DNA from: CADDZO01 sp035294145
GTDB lineage: Bacteria; Chloroflexota; Dormibacteria; Dormibacterales; Dormibacteraceae
NCBI GenBank assembly: GCA_035294145.1
Contig: DATGLL010000136.1
Location: 1 to 54,046 of the forward strand
Reading direction: 5' to 3'
DNA length: 54,046 bases
A model generated the notes under the pieces. That model was given only the letters and a program-made list of their open reading frames with translations. It did not search any database and was not told where the DNA came from. A program made the translations under genes and the position numbers. Shown here in pieces: positions 8,804 to 17,358 of this stretch (the first letter of the stretch is position 1; each line of letters starts with the position of its first letter).

Positions 8804-10014
8804 AAGCAGGTCCTCACCGCTCCCTGGACGGCACCCCCGGCAGCGCCGATGATGGTGAGGTGGACGCCGAGCGTAAGGCGACCGGCTCGGAAGACGGCCC
8901 CGAGCCTGGCCCCGCAGAGGCGGTGGCGGCCCGAGCCGGGGGGCGGGGGCAACGTCCGACCCTAGCGGCGGTGGCGGCCCGGGCAGGGGTGTCGCTCCCC
9001 ACCGTCTCCAAGGTCGTCCACGGGCGTCCCGACGTCGCCCCCGCCACCCGGGCGCGCGTCGAGCGGCTGTTGAACGAGCTCAGGTACCGCCGTCCGGGCG
9101 GCCGCCGCGGACGCCGGGCCGGCCTGGTGGACGTGATCTTCAACGGGCTGGACAGTCCCTGGGCGGTCGAGATCCTGCGCGGCATCGAGGAGTGGTGCTC
9201 GGCTCACGCCATGGGCACGGCGGTGTCGGCCGTCCGGCACGGGAACGCGCGACCGACGAGCTGGACCAGCGCCTTGGCCAGCCACGACACCGACGGCGTG
9301 ATCCTGGTCACCTCCGAGCTGACGGTTCCCCAGCTCCGTCAGCTGCGGGAGGAGTCGATCCCGTTGGTGGTGGTGGACCCGGTGAACCTCCCCGATCCCG
9401 AGGTGCCCAGCGTCGGCGCCACCAACTGGGCGGGAGGGATGGCCGCCACCGACCATCTGCTCGGCCTAGGGCATCAGCGGGTCGCCATCATCAGCGGCCC
9501 CGCCGACTACCTCTGCAGCCAGGCCAGGGTGGCCGGCTACCGGTCGGCGCTGGAGCGGGCCGGCATTCCCTACGACCCCGCGCTGGTGCGCTACGGCGAC
9601 TTCCACCACGAGGGCGGCTTCATCCGGGGCGGCGAGCTGCTCGAACTGCCCGACCCCCCGACCGCCATCTTCGCCGGCAGCGACCAGCAGGCCCTGGGCG
9701 TCTACGAGGCGGCCCGGCAGCGGGGGCTCAGGATCCCCGAGGACCTGAGCGTGGTCGGCTTCGACGACCTGCCGTTGGCCCGCTGGGTGTCGCCGCCGCT
9801 CACCACCGTCCGCCAGCCCTTGGCCGAGATGGGCAAGGTGGCCGCAGAGATGCTCGGTGACCTCATCGAGGGGACGCCGTTGAGGACCCAGCGGGTGGAG
9901 CTGTCCACGGAGCTGATGGTTCGGCACTCCACCGCTCCCCCTCGGGCCGCGTCGGCTCGCCCTCAGGCGAGCTCCACGGACCGGCCCGACCGGGCAGGAG
10001 GTGGGGGAAGGTAG
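8794..10014 (+). CDS. LacI-family transcriptional regulator
   Basis: The helix-turn-helix TLAAVAARAGVSLPTVSKVVHG lies at about residues 55-76 of the 406-codon frame. It is followed by the hinge and a periplasmic-binding-like sensor domain (DGVILVTSELT, VAIISGP, PTAIFAGSDQQALGVYEA, LSVVGFDDLP, TTVRQPLAEMG). The roughly 50 residues before the helix-turn-helix are low-complexity and longer than usual, so the real start may be an internal GTG (codon 23 or 44). The C-terminal tail is likewise rich in alanine, proline and glycine. It lies between a divergent oxidoreductase operon and the GH3 gene and is the obvious sugar-responsive repressor for both, and probably for the ABC importer operon at 12976. 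Confidence 0.9.
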   Translation: MISKAGPHRSLDGTPGSADDGEVDAERKATGSEDGPEPGPAEAVAARAGGRGQRPTLAAVAARAGVSLPTVSKVVHGRPDVAPATRARVERLLNELRYRRPGGRRGRRAGLVDVIFNGLDSPWAVEILRGIEEWCSAHAMGTAVSAVRHGNARPTSWTSALASHDTDGVILVTSELTVPQLRQLREESIPLVVVDPVNLPDPEVPSVGATNWAGGMAATDHLLGLGHQRVAIISGPADYLCSQARVAGYRSALERAGIPYDPALVRYGDFHHEGGFIRGGELLELPDPPTAIFAGSDQQALGVYEAARQRGLRIPEDLSVVGFDDLPLARWVSPPLTTVRQPLAEMGKVAAEMLGDLIEGTPLRTQRVELSTELMVRHSTAPPRAASARPQASSTDRPDRAGGGGR

Positions 10015-10106
10015 GACCGCAGCCAACGCCCGGTCACCAGGCGGGTCCCCGCGGAGCCCACGCCGAGTCCAGGCGGTCGGGATCCCCCGCCGCCGGCCAG
10101 GATGTC

Positions 10107-12440
10107 GTGGAGCCCTGGCGCGACCCGTCGTTGCCCGTCGAGGAGCGGGTCGCCGACCTGCTGGCCCGGATGACGCTCGAGGAGAAGCTGGCCCAGATGA
10201 CCAGCGTGTGGCTCCGGGATCCCGCCCGGGACCAGGTCACGGCCCCGCTGCCCGGCCACCAGACCGACGGGGTGCCCACCTTCGCCGAGCTGATCGAGAG
10301 CGGGCTCGGGCAGCTCACCCGCGTGATCGGCACCCGGCCCGTGCCCCCGGCCGAGGGTGCTCGAACGTTGGCCGAGCTCCAGGCCCGGGTGGTGGCAGCG
10401 AACCGCTTCGGCATCCCGGCCATCGCCCACGAGGAGTGCCTGAGCGGCTTCACCGCCTGGACCGCCACCGCCTTCCCCGTCCCGCTGGCCTGGGGGGCCT
10501 CGTTCGACCCCGCCCTGGTCGAGGAGATGGCAGCGGCGATCGGGCGCAGCCTGCGTTCGGTCGGCGTCCATCAGGGGCTGGCACCGGTCCTCGACGTAGC
10601 CCGCGACGCGCGCTGGGGGAGGGTCGAGGAGACCATCGGCGAGGATCCCTACCTGGTCGGGGTGATCGGCACCGCCTACGTGCGCGGCCTCCAGTCCGCC
10701 GGCGTGATCGCCACCCTCAAGCACTTCGCCGGCTACTCCGGCTCCCGGGCGGGCCGGAACATGGCCCCGGTGGGGGTGGGCAGGAGGGAGCTGGCCGACG
10801 TCTTCCTGCCCCCCTTCGAGATGGCCATCCGCGAGGGGGGCGCCCGCTCCGTCATGCACTCCTACGCCGCCATCGACGGCCTCCCGGCGGCGGCTGATCA
10901 CGAGCTCCTCACCGAGGTCCTGCGGGGGCAGCTGGGCTTCGAGGGAGTGGTGGTCGCCGACTACTACGGGATCTCGTTCTTGGAGACCCTGCACCAGGTG
11001 GCGGGATCGCCGGCCGAGGCGGCCGCCATCGCGCTGCGGGCCGGGGTGGACGTGGAGCTCCCGACCGTGCGCTGCTACGGGCCGGGGCTGGCGGCCGAGG
11101 TGCGGGCCGGGCGGCTGAGCGAGGCGTTGGTCGACCGCTCCGCGGGCCGGGTGCTCCGGCAGAAGCTCGAGCTGGGTCTCCTGGACCCGCCGGGCGCCCC
11201 CGTCGCGCCAGTGGGTGAGATCGACCTCGACCCCCCAGAGCACCGAGCCCTGGCACGGCGCCTGGCCGAGGAGTCGATCGTGCTCCTGGCCAACGACGGG
11301 TCGCTGCCACTGGATCCCTCCGCCCACCTGGCGGTGGTCGGCCCCCTGGCCGACGACCCACGCGCCTTCTTCGGCTGCTACACCTTCCCCGGCCACCTGG
11401 GGCTGGAGCCATCGGACGGTCTCGGGGTCCCGGTGGTGACGGTGCTGGAGGCGCTGCGCCAGGAGCTTCCCGGGGCCCGGATCGAGCACGCCCGCGGCTG
11501 CGATGTTCGCTCCCCGGACCGCTCCCAGCTGGCGACGGCCCTGGAGTGCGCCGGTGGCGCCGATCTGGTCCTGGCCGTCCTCGGAGACCACGCCGGCATG
11601 TTCGGCCGCGGGACCTCGGGGGAGGGCTGCGACGCCCCTGACCTCCGCTTGCCCGGGATCCAAGCCGACCTCCTGGCCGGGCTGCTGGCCACCGGCCGGC
11701 CCGTGGTCTTGGTGCTGGTGACCGGCCGCCCGTACGCGATCGAGAACGCCGGACGGCTGGCGGCGGTGGTGCAGGCCTTCTTCCCCGGACAGGAAGGCGG
11801 GAGCGCCATCGCGGGCGTCCTCTCCGGGCGACTGAACCCGGGCGGCAAGCTGCCCATCCAGGTGCCGGCGTCCCCCTGCGCCCAGCCCGCCAGCTACCTG
11901 GGGACGTCGCTGGCCGGCCGCAGCGGGGTCAGCTCGGTGGATCCGACGCCCCTCTTCCCCTTCGGCCACGGGCTCTCCTACACCACCTTCGCCTACTCGG
12001 ACCTCTCCATCCAGCCGGCCTGCAGCTCGGGCACGGCCACAGGGGCCCTGGCCCGGATCCCCACGGACGGGGCCGTCGAGATCACCTGCACCGTCCGGAA
12101 CACGGGGATGCGGGCCGGGACCGAGGTCGTCCAGCTGTACCTCCGCGACCCGGTGGCCCAGGTGACCCGGCCGGTCCGCTACCTGGCCGGCTTCGCCCGC
12201 GTCGGGCTCGAGCCGGGCGTCGCCCGCCGGGTGACCTTCCACCTCCACGCCGACCGGACCGCGTTCTGCGGCCTCTCCGGAGATCGGATCGTCGAGCCGG
12301 GCATCATCGAGGTGGAGATCGGCTCCTCGTCCACCGACCCACGGCTCACGGGTCGGATCGAGCTGGAGGGTCCGCAGCGGGTGGTCGGGTCGGATCGGGT
12401 GCTGACCACCCCGGTCACCCTCTCCACGGCCGACGCGTAG
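10107..12440 (+). CDS. glycoside hydrolase family 3 (beta-glucosidase/beta-xylosidase type)
   Basis: The 777-residue enzyme has the GH3 (alpha/beta)8 domain with RVEETIGEDPYLVG, the KHF motif (LKHFAGYS, residues 204-211) and the nucleophile aspartate D285 in VVVADYYG. The second domain carries GEGCDAPDLRLPG with probable acid/base E506. A fibronectin-III-like domain closes the protein (PFGHGLSYTTFAYSDL onward). No signal peptide is present, so it hydrolyses imported oligosaccharides in the cytoplasm. GTG at 10107 was chosen because it follows AGGA by four bases and matches the family start; the nearby ATG at 10102 is out of frame. It lies 92 bases after lacI. The monosaccharide specificity is open: xylose, glucose or arabinose. 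Confidence 0.92.
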   Translation: MEPWRDPSLPVEERVADLLARMTLEEKLAQMTSVWLRDPARDQVTAPLPGHQTDGVPTFAELIESGLGQLTRVIGTRPVPPAEGARTLAELQARVVAANRFGIPAIAHEECLSGFTAWTATAFPVPLAWGASFDPALVEEMAAAIGRSLRSVGVHQGLAPVLDVARDARWGRVEETIGEDPYLVGVIGTAYVRGLQSAGVIATLKHFAGYSGSRAGRNMAPVGVGRRELADVFLPPFEMAIREGGARSVMHSYAAIDGLPAAADHELLTEVLRGQLGFEGVVVADYYGISFLETLHQVAGSPAEAAAIALRAGVDVELPTVRCYGPGLAAEVRAGRLSEALVDRSAGRVLRQKLELGLLDPPGAPVAPVGEIDLDPPEHRALARRLAEESIVLLANDGSLPLDPSAHLAVVGPLADDPRAFFGCYTFPGHLGLEPSDGLGVPVVTVLEALRQELPGARIEHARGCDVRSPDRSQLATALECAGGADLVLAVLGDHAGMFGRGTSGEGCDAPDLRLPGIQADLLAGLLATGRPVVLVLVTGRPYAIENAGRLAAVVQAFFPGQEGGSAIAGVLSGRLNPGGKLPIQVPASPCAQPASYLGTSLAGRSGVSSVDPTPLFPFGHGLSYTTFAYSDLSIQPACSSGTATGALARIPTDGAVEITCTVRNTGMRAGTEVVQLYLRDPVAQVTRPVRYLAGFARVGLEPGVARRVTFHLHADRTAFCGLSGDRIVEPGIIEVEIGSSSTDPRLTGRIELEGPQRVVGSDRVLTTPVTLSTADA

Positions 12441-12548
12441 GCAGGTCGGTGCCCGGATCCCACCGGGCGGGGGGATGGCCCGGCGACGCGCTCGCCAGCG
12501 GGTGCCGCCGCGGCCGTGGGCGGCCCTCGACCCGCTCCGCCCCGACCC

Positions 12549-12570
12549 GCCCTCGCGCCGCCGCGAGGGC
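12549..12570 (+). terminator. GC-rich hairpin after GH3
   Basis: GCCCTCGCG and CGCGAGGGC are perfect 9-bp arms with a 4-base loop, about 109 bases after the GH3 stop. No T-run follows, so it is a weak terminator candidate, though high-GC genomes often use such hairpins. Confidence 0.4.
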
Positions 12571-12735
12571 GAGGGGGCAGCGGCGGGGAGGGCTACAGGC
12601 GTGACCCCTCCGGGTCGCGGAGCCGCTGGGCGCGGTCCCCGCCCCGAAATTTGATCTCCAAACTTTTCGACACCAACGTCCGTGCTCGCGCCGTCCCGTT
12701 GGCCGACCGAACCGCGCTCGACCGCGGAGGGGTCG

Positions 12736-12764
12736 TTGACGACCGAACTCCCACCACCTATAGT
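12736..12764 (+). promoter_or_regulatory. sigma70-type promoter of the ABC importer operon
   Basis: TTGACG at 12736-12741 and TATAGT at 12759-12764 are separated by exactly 17 bases, which is close to consensus. Transcription would start near 12771, giving a leader of about 205 bases before the permease start. The palindrome at 12789-12801 then lies just downstream of the start, a road-block position. Confidence 0.65.
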
Positions 12765-12788
12765 AGCGAGCGATGGGAGGAGGAGCGT

Positions 12789-12801
12789 TCGAAACTTTCG
12801 A
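12789..12801. promoter_or_regulatory. perfect 13-bp palindrome, candidate LacI operator
   Basis: TCGAAA-C-TTTCGA is a perfect inverted repeat placed about 18 bases after the predicted transcription start of the importer operon. Related TCGAAA half-sites lie in the lacI/Gfo intergenic region, so one LacI protein probably controls all three units. Confidence 0.45.
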
Positions 12802-12975
12802 TCCTCGCACCCCGAGGGTCGGCGACCCCGACGCCGGGCGCCTCGCTGGGAACGGGCGAGCAGCGGGCCGTCGGTCGCGAGGGAGTCGGAGGCTGGACCG
12901 GGCCTCAGGCGGGGTGATCGATCGCGCACCTCAGGGGAATGGCCCCGCCCTCGCCCCCCACGGGGGGATGTTCGG

Positions 12976-13971
12976 ATGAGCGCGCCGACGACCCTGGTCC
13001 GGCCGCCGGTGGCGCCGGAGGGGCAGCTTCCAGCGCCACCGGAGGCCGTCGTCCCTCGACGGCCTCCCGGTCGGGCCTGGCGTCGGGCGCTACGCCGGGA
13101 CTGGCAGCTGTACTCGTTGGCAGTCCTGCCCCTGCTGTTCTTCTTGATCTTCCGCTACCTGCCGATGGTGGGCAACGTGATCGCCTTCCGGCAGTACGAG
13201 CCCGGCGGCAGCATCTTCGGCGAGCAATGGGTGGGCCTCCAGTACGTACAGCTGTTCCTGCACGACCCTACCTTCTGGCACGTGTTCAGCAACACGCTGA
13301 TCCTGGGGGCAGCGACCCTGGTGTTCACCTTCCCGCTGCCGATCATCCTGGCGCTGCTGCTCAACGAGGTCCGCGCCTCGGCCTTCAAACGGTTCGTGCA
13401 GTCGGTGTCCTACCTTCCCCACTTCCTGTCGATCGTGGTGGTGGCGGCGATCGTCATGCAGTTCGTGGCCGTCGACGGCTCGCTGAATCAGATCTTGAAG
13501 GCGATCGGGGTTCAGCCCATCCCCTTCCTGCAGGAACCGCAGTGGTTCCGACCCATCTACGTCGCCTCCGAAGCATGGCAGAACGTCGGCTGGGGCACGA
13601 TCCTCTACCTGGCCGCCCTGACGACCATCGATCCCAGCCTGTACGAGGCGGCAGCGATCGACGGAGCCAATCGATGGCAACAGACATGGCACGTCACCCT
13701 TCCCGGTCTGCTGCCCACGATGATCACCCTGTTGATCCTCAACATCGGGACCTTCATGAACGTCGGGTTCGAGAAGATCCTCTTGCTCTACAACCCCTTG
13801 ACGTACTCGACCGCGGACGTGATCACGACCTACCTCTACCGCCTCGGCGTGGTCTCCAACGACTTCAGCTACGCCGCGGCGATCGGGCTGTTCGAAGGCC
13901 TGATCGGGTTGCTCCTCGTCGGGTCCGCCAACCTGATCGCCCGCCGCACGGTGGGGACGAGCCTGTGGTGA
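12976..13971 (+). CDS. ABC sugar importer permease, LplB/YteP type
   Basis: This 331-residue membrane protein belongs to the carbohydrate-uptake family whose partners are LplA-like lipoproteins. About 35 cytosolic residues precede the first membrane segment (YSLAVLPLLFFLIFRYLPMV). The inner-membrane loop that contacts the ATPase reads YEAAAIDGANRWQQTWHVTLPGL, the EAA motif. ATG at 12976 is preceded by GGGGGATG at suitable distance. It is the first gene of the importer operon and its stop is 17 bases before the second permease. No ATPase gene is nearby, so the complex probably uses a shared MsmK/UgpC-type ATPase encoded elsewhere, as is usual for this family. Confidence 0.93.
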   Translation: MSAPTTLVRPPVAPEGQLPAPPEAVVPRRPPGRAWRRALRRDWQLYSLAVLPLLFFLIFRYLPMVGNVIAFRQYEPGGSIFGEQWVGLQYVQLFLHDPTFWHVFSNTLILGAATLVFTFPLPIILALLLNEVRASAFKRFVQSVSYLPHFLSIVVVAAIVMQFVAVDGSLNQILKAIGVQPIPFLQEPQWFRPIYVASEAWQNVGWGTILYLAALTTIDPSLYEAAAIDGANRWQQTWHVTLPGLLPTMITLLILNIGTFMNVGFEKILLLYNPLTYSTADVITTYLYRLGVVSNDFSYAAAIGLFEGLIGLLLVGSANLIARRTVGTSLW

Positions 13972-13988
13972 GCTCGGATGGGGAAAAG

Positions 13989-14888
13989 ATGGAGCTGAGC
14001 GGCGGACGACCTTGGGAGCCGCGGCCCGGCCGGGCCTATCGGGTGTTCCAGATCGTGAACGTCGTGATCCTGTGCGGCGTCGTGTTGGTGACACTCTACC
14101 CCTTCGCAAACATCGTCGCCCGCTCCTTCAGCAGCGAAACCTACATCGCATCGGGGCAGGTCAACCTGATCCCGCGCGGGTTCAACCTCACCACCTACAA
14201 GGCGGTGCTCTCGGATCCGACGTTCTGGACCAACTACCGCAACACCGTCGTGTACACGGCGGTGGCGACGTTCATCTCGATGACCCTAACCACCTCCTAC
14301 GCATACGTGCTCTCGAAGAAGCATCTGCGTGGTCGCAATTTCCTCATCGGGATCGCCGTCTTCACCATGTTCTTCTCCGGCGGCCTCATCCCCAACTACG
14401 TGTTGATCAACACGCTGGGGATGAGGAACACCATGTGGGCCTTGGTGGTGCCAAACGCGATCAGCGCCTTCAACTTGCTGGTCATGAAGGCGTTCTTCGA
14501 GAGCCTGCCCCCGGAGCTGGAAGAAGCCGCTGCGGTGGACGGGGTGGACACCTACCGCATCCTGCTGAGGATCGTGTTGCCTCTGTCGAAGGCCGTGGTC
14601 GCCACCATGACACTTTTCTACGCCGTCTCCTTTTGGAACTCATGGTTCAGCGCCTTCCTCTACATGGACCGTCCCAACCTGTTCCCGGTGACCTTGTACC
14701 TGCGCAACCTGATCGCTGGAGCGACGAGCGGATCCGAAACCGGCGCGGCCATGGGATACCTACCACAGATCAATGCCAACATCCAGTCGGTCACGATCAT
14801 CCTGACGATCCTCCCGATCGTGCTGGTCTACCCCTTCATCCAACGCTACTTCATCTCGGGCGTCAGGCTCGGCGCCGTCAAGGGATAA
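13989..14888 (+). CDS. ABC sugar importer permease, LplC/YtcP type
   Basis: The 299-residue protein has six predicted membrane segments starting with VFQIVNVVILCGVVLVTLYPF. Its EAA loop is LEEAAAVDGVDTYRILLRIVLPLSK, and the C-terminus RYFISGVRLGAVKG is a hallmark of LplC/YtcP permeases. ATG at 13989 follows GGGGAAAAG. An in-frame GTG at 13968 overlapping the upstream stop (GTGA) is an alternative that would add seven residues. It pairs with the preceding permease and the lipoprotein that follows. Confidence 0.93.
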   Translation: MELSGGRPWEPRPGRAYRVFQIVNVVILCGVVLVTLYPFANIVARSFSSETYIASGQVNLIPRGFNLTTYKAVLSDPTFWTNYRNTVVYTAVATFISMTLTTSYAYVLSKKHLRGRNFLIGIAVFTMFFSGGLIPNYVLINTLGMRNTMWALVVPNAISAFNLLVMKAFFESLPPELEEAAAVDGVDTYRILLRIVLPLSKAVVATMTLFYAVSFWNSWFSAFLYMDRPNLFPVTLYLRNLIAGATSGSETGAAMGYLPQINANIQSVTIILTILPIVLVYPFIQRYFISGVRLGAVKG

Positions 14889-14921
14889 GTGCAACTTGTC
14901 TCGGAAGGGAGAGGAGTCACG

Positions 14922-16589
14922 ATGTACAGGATGACCCGTCGCGAGCTGCTCGTCGCCGGGGGGATGGCTGCGCTAGCGCTCGCCGGCTGCTCCACTGGTG
15001 GGGGCTCGGGCCGGGGGCAGGCCCCATACTCGGGGAATCGATACGGGGCGATGAACAACTATGGGCCCGGAGTGCAGTTCAGGGCCACCAAGCCCCTCAC
15101 GTTCTCGATGATGTACGACAACAACCCAGGGTACCCCTACAACAAGGGCTGGCTGTTCTGGTCCGAGCTCACCAAACGGACCAACGTGACGCTGGATCCT
15201 GTGATCGCCAACCTGAGCGACTACAACACCAAGGTGAGCCTACTGATCGGAGCTGGCCAGGCCCCGGTCATCATCCCCAAGATCTACCATCCCCAGGAGG
15301 TCCCCTTCATCGCCTCCGGTGCCATCCTTCCCGTGAGCGACTACACCGGCCTCATGCCCAACTACACCAGGACGATCACCGAGTGGAACCTCCAGCCTGA
15401 CATCGATACGCTTAGACAAGCGGACGGGAAGTACTACCTCTTGCCCGGGCTGCACCAGCAGCTCTGGGTCGACTACACGCTGGCGATGCGCTACGACATC
15501 CTCGCCAAGCTCAACCTTCCCTCCAGCTGGCCTGAGCTGTACGGGCAGAAGGTACCGCCTACCTGGAGCGACGTCTACGACGTCCTCAAGGCCATGAAGT
15601 CCTACACCAACTCGTATCCGCTCTCGGACCGTTGGAGCATCCCCACTCCAGGGGGCAACCTGCTGAACATCCTGGGCACGGCCTATGGAGCCCCTGGCGG
15701 CTGGGGCTATCAGAACGCGACCTGGGACTACAGCGCCAAGAAGTACGTCTTCACCGGCACGATGAATCAGTGGAAGCAAATGCTCCAGTTCCTCAACCGG
15801 CTGGTGATGGAGGGCCTGCTCGACCCCGAGAGCTTCACCCAGAGCGACCAGCAAGCGATCGAGAAGTTTGGAGCCGGCAAGTCGCTCGTGATCAGCACCA
15901 ACGCCCAGACCATCGTCAACGACTATCGACCGGCGATCAAGGGCATCCCGGGCGCGACCGTCCACAAGATCCCGGTGCCGATCGGGCCCATGGGCCCGGT
16001 CAACCAGGGCAGCCGCCTGGAGAACGGCATCATGATCCTATCGAAGGCTCGCAACACGAGCGACTTCGTCGCCATGATGCAGTTCATCGACTGGCTCTGG
16101 TACTCACCGGAGGGGAAGGTCTTCGCCAAGTGGGGCATCGAGGGGGTGACCTACACCGGCAGCGTCGACAAGGGCACCTTCAAACTCGAGCCCGACATCG
16201 ACTGGGGTGGGCTCAATCCCGGCGCCCCGAAGAACCTGCAGGTGGCCTACGGGTTCTTCAACGGGATCTTCGCCTACGGGGGCAGCACGAAGCTCTTGGA
16301 CACGCAGTTCCCCCCCGAGGAGCTGGCCTTCCAGAAGGTCATGAACAAGCGAAGGACGCTTCCCCTACCACCACCGGCTCCTCTCACCACCGCGGAGCGG
16401 CAAGAGGCCCAGCTGTGGGAGACGAACCTACAGGACTACGTCACCACGCAATCGCTCAGGTTCATCCTCGGCAAGCGGTCGTTCAGCGAATGGGGCGAGT
16501 ACGTCAACGAGCTCAAGCAGAGGAACATGACCCAGTACATGGACCTCATCACCAACGCCTACGAGCGCTTCAAAGCGCACCACGGCTGA
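14922..16589 (+). CDS. ABC sugar-binding lipoprotein, LplA/YtcQ type
   Basis: The 555-residue protein begins with MYRMTRRELLVAGGMAALAL and a lipobox ending at C23 (ALAGC), so it is a membrane-anchored extracellular solute-binding protein. Twin arginines at residues 6-7 suggest possible Tat export. The length (about 550 residues) and the two permeases place it in the large-oligosaccharide-binding group. ATG at 14922 has a strong ribosome site, GGGAGAGGAG, seven bases upstream; the open frame starting at 14889 is an artefact. The ligand is probably a plant-cell-wall oligosaccharide carrying beta-galactosyl or beta-xylosyl units, inferred from the GH42 and GH3 genes. Confidence 0.93.
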   Translation: MYRMTRRELLVAGGMAALALAGCSTGGGSGRGQAPYSGNRYGAMNNYGPGVQFRATKPLTFSMMYDNNPGYPYNKGWLFWSELTKRTNVTLDPVIANLSDYNTKVSLLIGAGQAPVIIPKIYHPQEVPFIASGAILPVSDYTGLMPNYTRTITEWNLQPDIDTLRQADGKYYLLPGLHQQLWVDYTLAMRYDILAKLNLPSSWPELYGQKVPPTWSDVYDVLKAMKSYTNSYPLSDRWSIPTPGGNLLNILGTAYGAPGGWGYQNATWDYSAKKYVFTGTMNQWKQMLQFLNRLVMEGLLDPESFTQSDQQAIEKFGAGKSLVISTNAQTIVNDYRPAIKGIPGATVHKIPVPIGPMGPVNQGSRLENGIMILSKARNTSDFVAMMQFIDWLWYSPEGKVFAKWGIEGVTYTGSVDKGTFKLEPDIDWGGLNPGAPKNLQVAYGFFNGIFAYGGSTKLLDTQFPPEELAFQKVMNKRRTLPLPPPAPLTTAERQEAQLWETNLQDYVTTQSLRFILGKRSFSEWGEYVNELKQRNMTQYMDLITNAYERFKAHHG

Positions 16590-16671
16590 TCACCTCACGG
16601 TGGGGGTTGTCTGTCCCTGGCCCGCTCTCTCGCGTCGACCTGGTCGCGGAGCACCACCGAGTGGTAGCGAT

Positions 16672-17358
16672 ATGAGCGATCCCGACCCAGGCCGGAGGGC
16701 GTTCGGTGAGGGGCCGCTCTCGCGCGTGGCGGCGCTGGTCTACAACCTCCTGGTGATCGAGCTCCTGCTGCTGCTCGCCACCGCCCCTGGCCTGGCCGGA
16801 TCCCTCCTGATCGTCCCCGACGCCAGCGACGCTCCCCTGATCGCGCTCTGCGCGCTGCCGCTCGGCCCGGCGCTCTCCGCCGCGCTCTACGCGCTGCACC
16901 ACCGGCGGCGGGCGCTGACCGACCTCAGTCCCGCAGCCGCGTTCTGGCGTGGATACCGGGCCAACCTCCGCGGGGCCCTCCAGGTCTGGGCCCCCTGGCT
17001 GGGGTTCGAGACGATCGTCGCGGTGAACCTGACCCACCCAGCCGTCGCAGGCATCCCCAGATGGTGGGCGACGCTGTTGGTCCTGATCGCGGTGGCCGCC
17101 GCCGTCTGGGCGGTCGAGGCGCTGACCATCACCTCCCTCCTCTCGTTTCGGGCGAGGGACGTCGCCCGCCTGGCGGCCTTCTCCCTCGCCCGCCATCCCG
17201 GGGTCACGCTCGCGACCACCTGCCTGCTGGTCGCCACCGCCGCCATCCTCCTCGCCTCGGAGGCGGCCCTTGCGCTGCTCGGCTCGGTGCTGGCGCTGGT
17301 GCTGGTGCGGGTCTGCCGACCGGTGATCGAGGAGATCCAACGGGAGCTCACCACATGA
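16672..17358 (+). CDS. DUF624 (YesL-like) membrane protein
   Basis: The 228-residue protein has four to five hydrophobic segments (VAALVYNLLVIELLLLLATA, WWATLLVLIAVAAAVWAVEA and a C-terminal pair). It resembles YesL/DUF624 proteins, which sit beside LplABC-type importers in pectin and rhamnogalacturonan loci. Their function is unknown; a role as accessory to the importer is commonly assumed. ATG at 16672 begins MSDPDPGRRAFGEGPLSR. Its stop overlaps the GH42 start by four bases (ATGA). Its presence is the best clue that the locus handles a pectic or hemicellulosic oligosaccharide. Confidence 0.8.
   Translation: MSDPDPGRRAFGEGPLSRVAALVYNLLVIELLLLLATAPGLAGSLLIVPDASDAPLIALCALPLGPALSAALYALHHRRRALTDLSPAAAFWRGYRANLRGALQVWAPWLGFETIVAVNLTHPAVAGIPRWWATLLVLIAVAAAVWAVEALTITSLLSFRARDVARLAAFSLARHPGVTLATTCLLVATAAILLASEAALALLGSVLALVLVRVCRPVIEEIQRELTT

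Larger units (their letters stand above)
12441..12975. other. long regulatory intergenic region
   Basis: No gene is seen between the GH3 stop and the importer permease. It holds the hairpin at 12549-12570, a promoter at 12736-12764 and a palindrome at 12789-12801. A further AAACTTTTCGA at 12659-12669 resembles the palindrome half. Confidence 0.6.

Noticed and set aside
9963..12929. Minus-strand frame of 988 codons antisense to GH3
   Set aside because: Low-complexity antisense shadow; GH3 on the plus strand has every catalytic motif.
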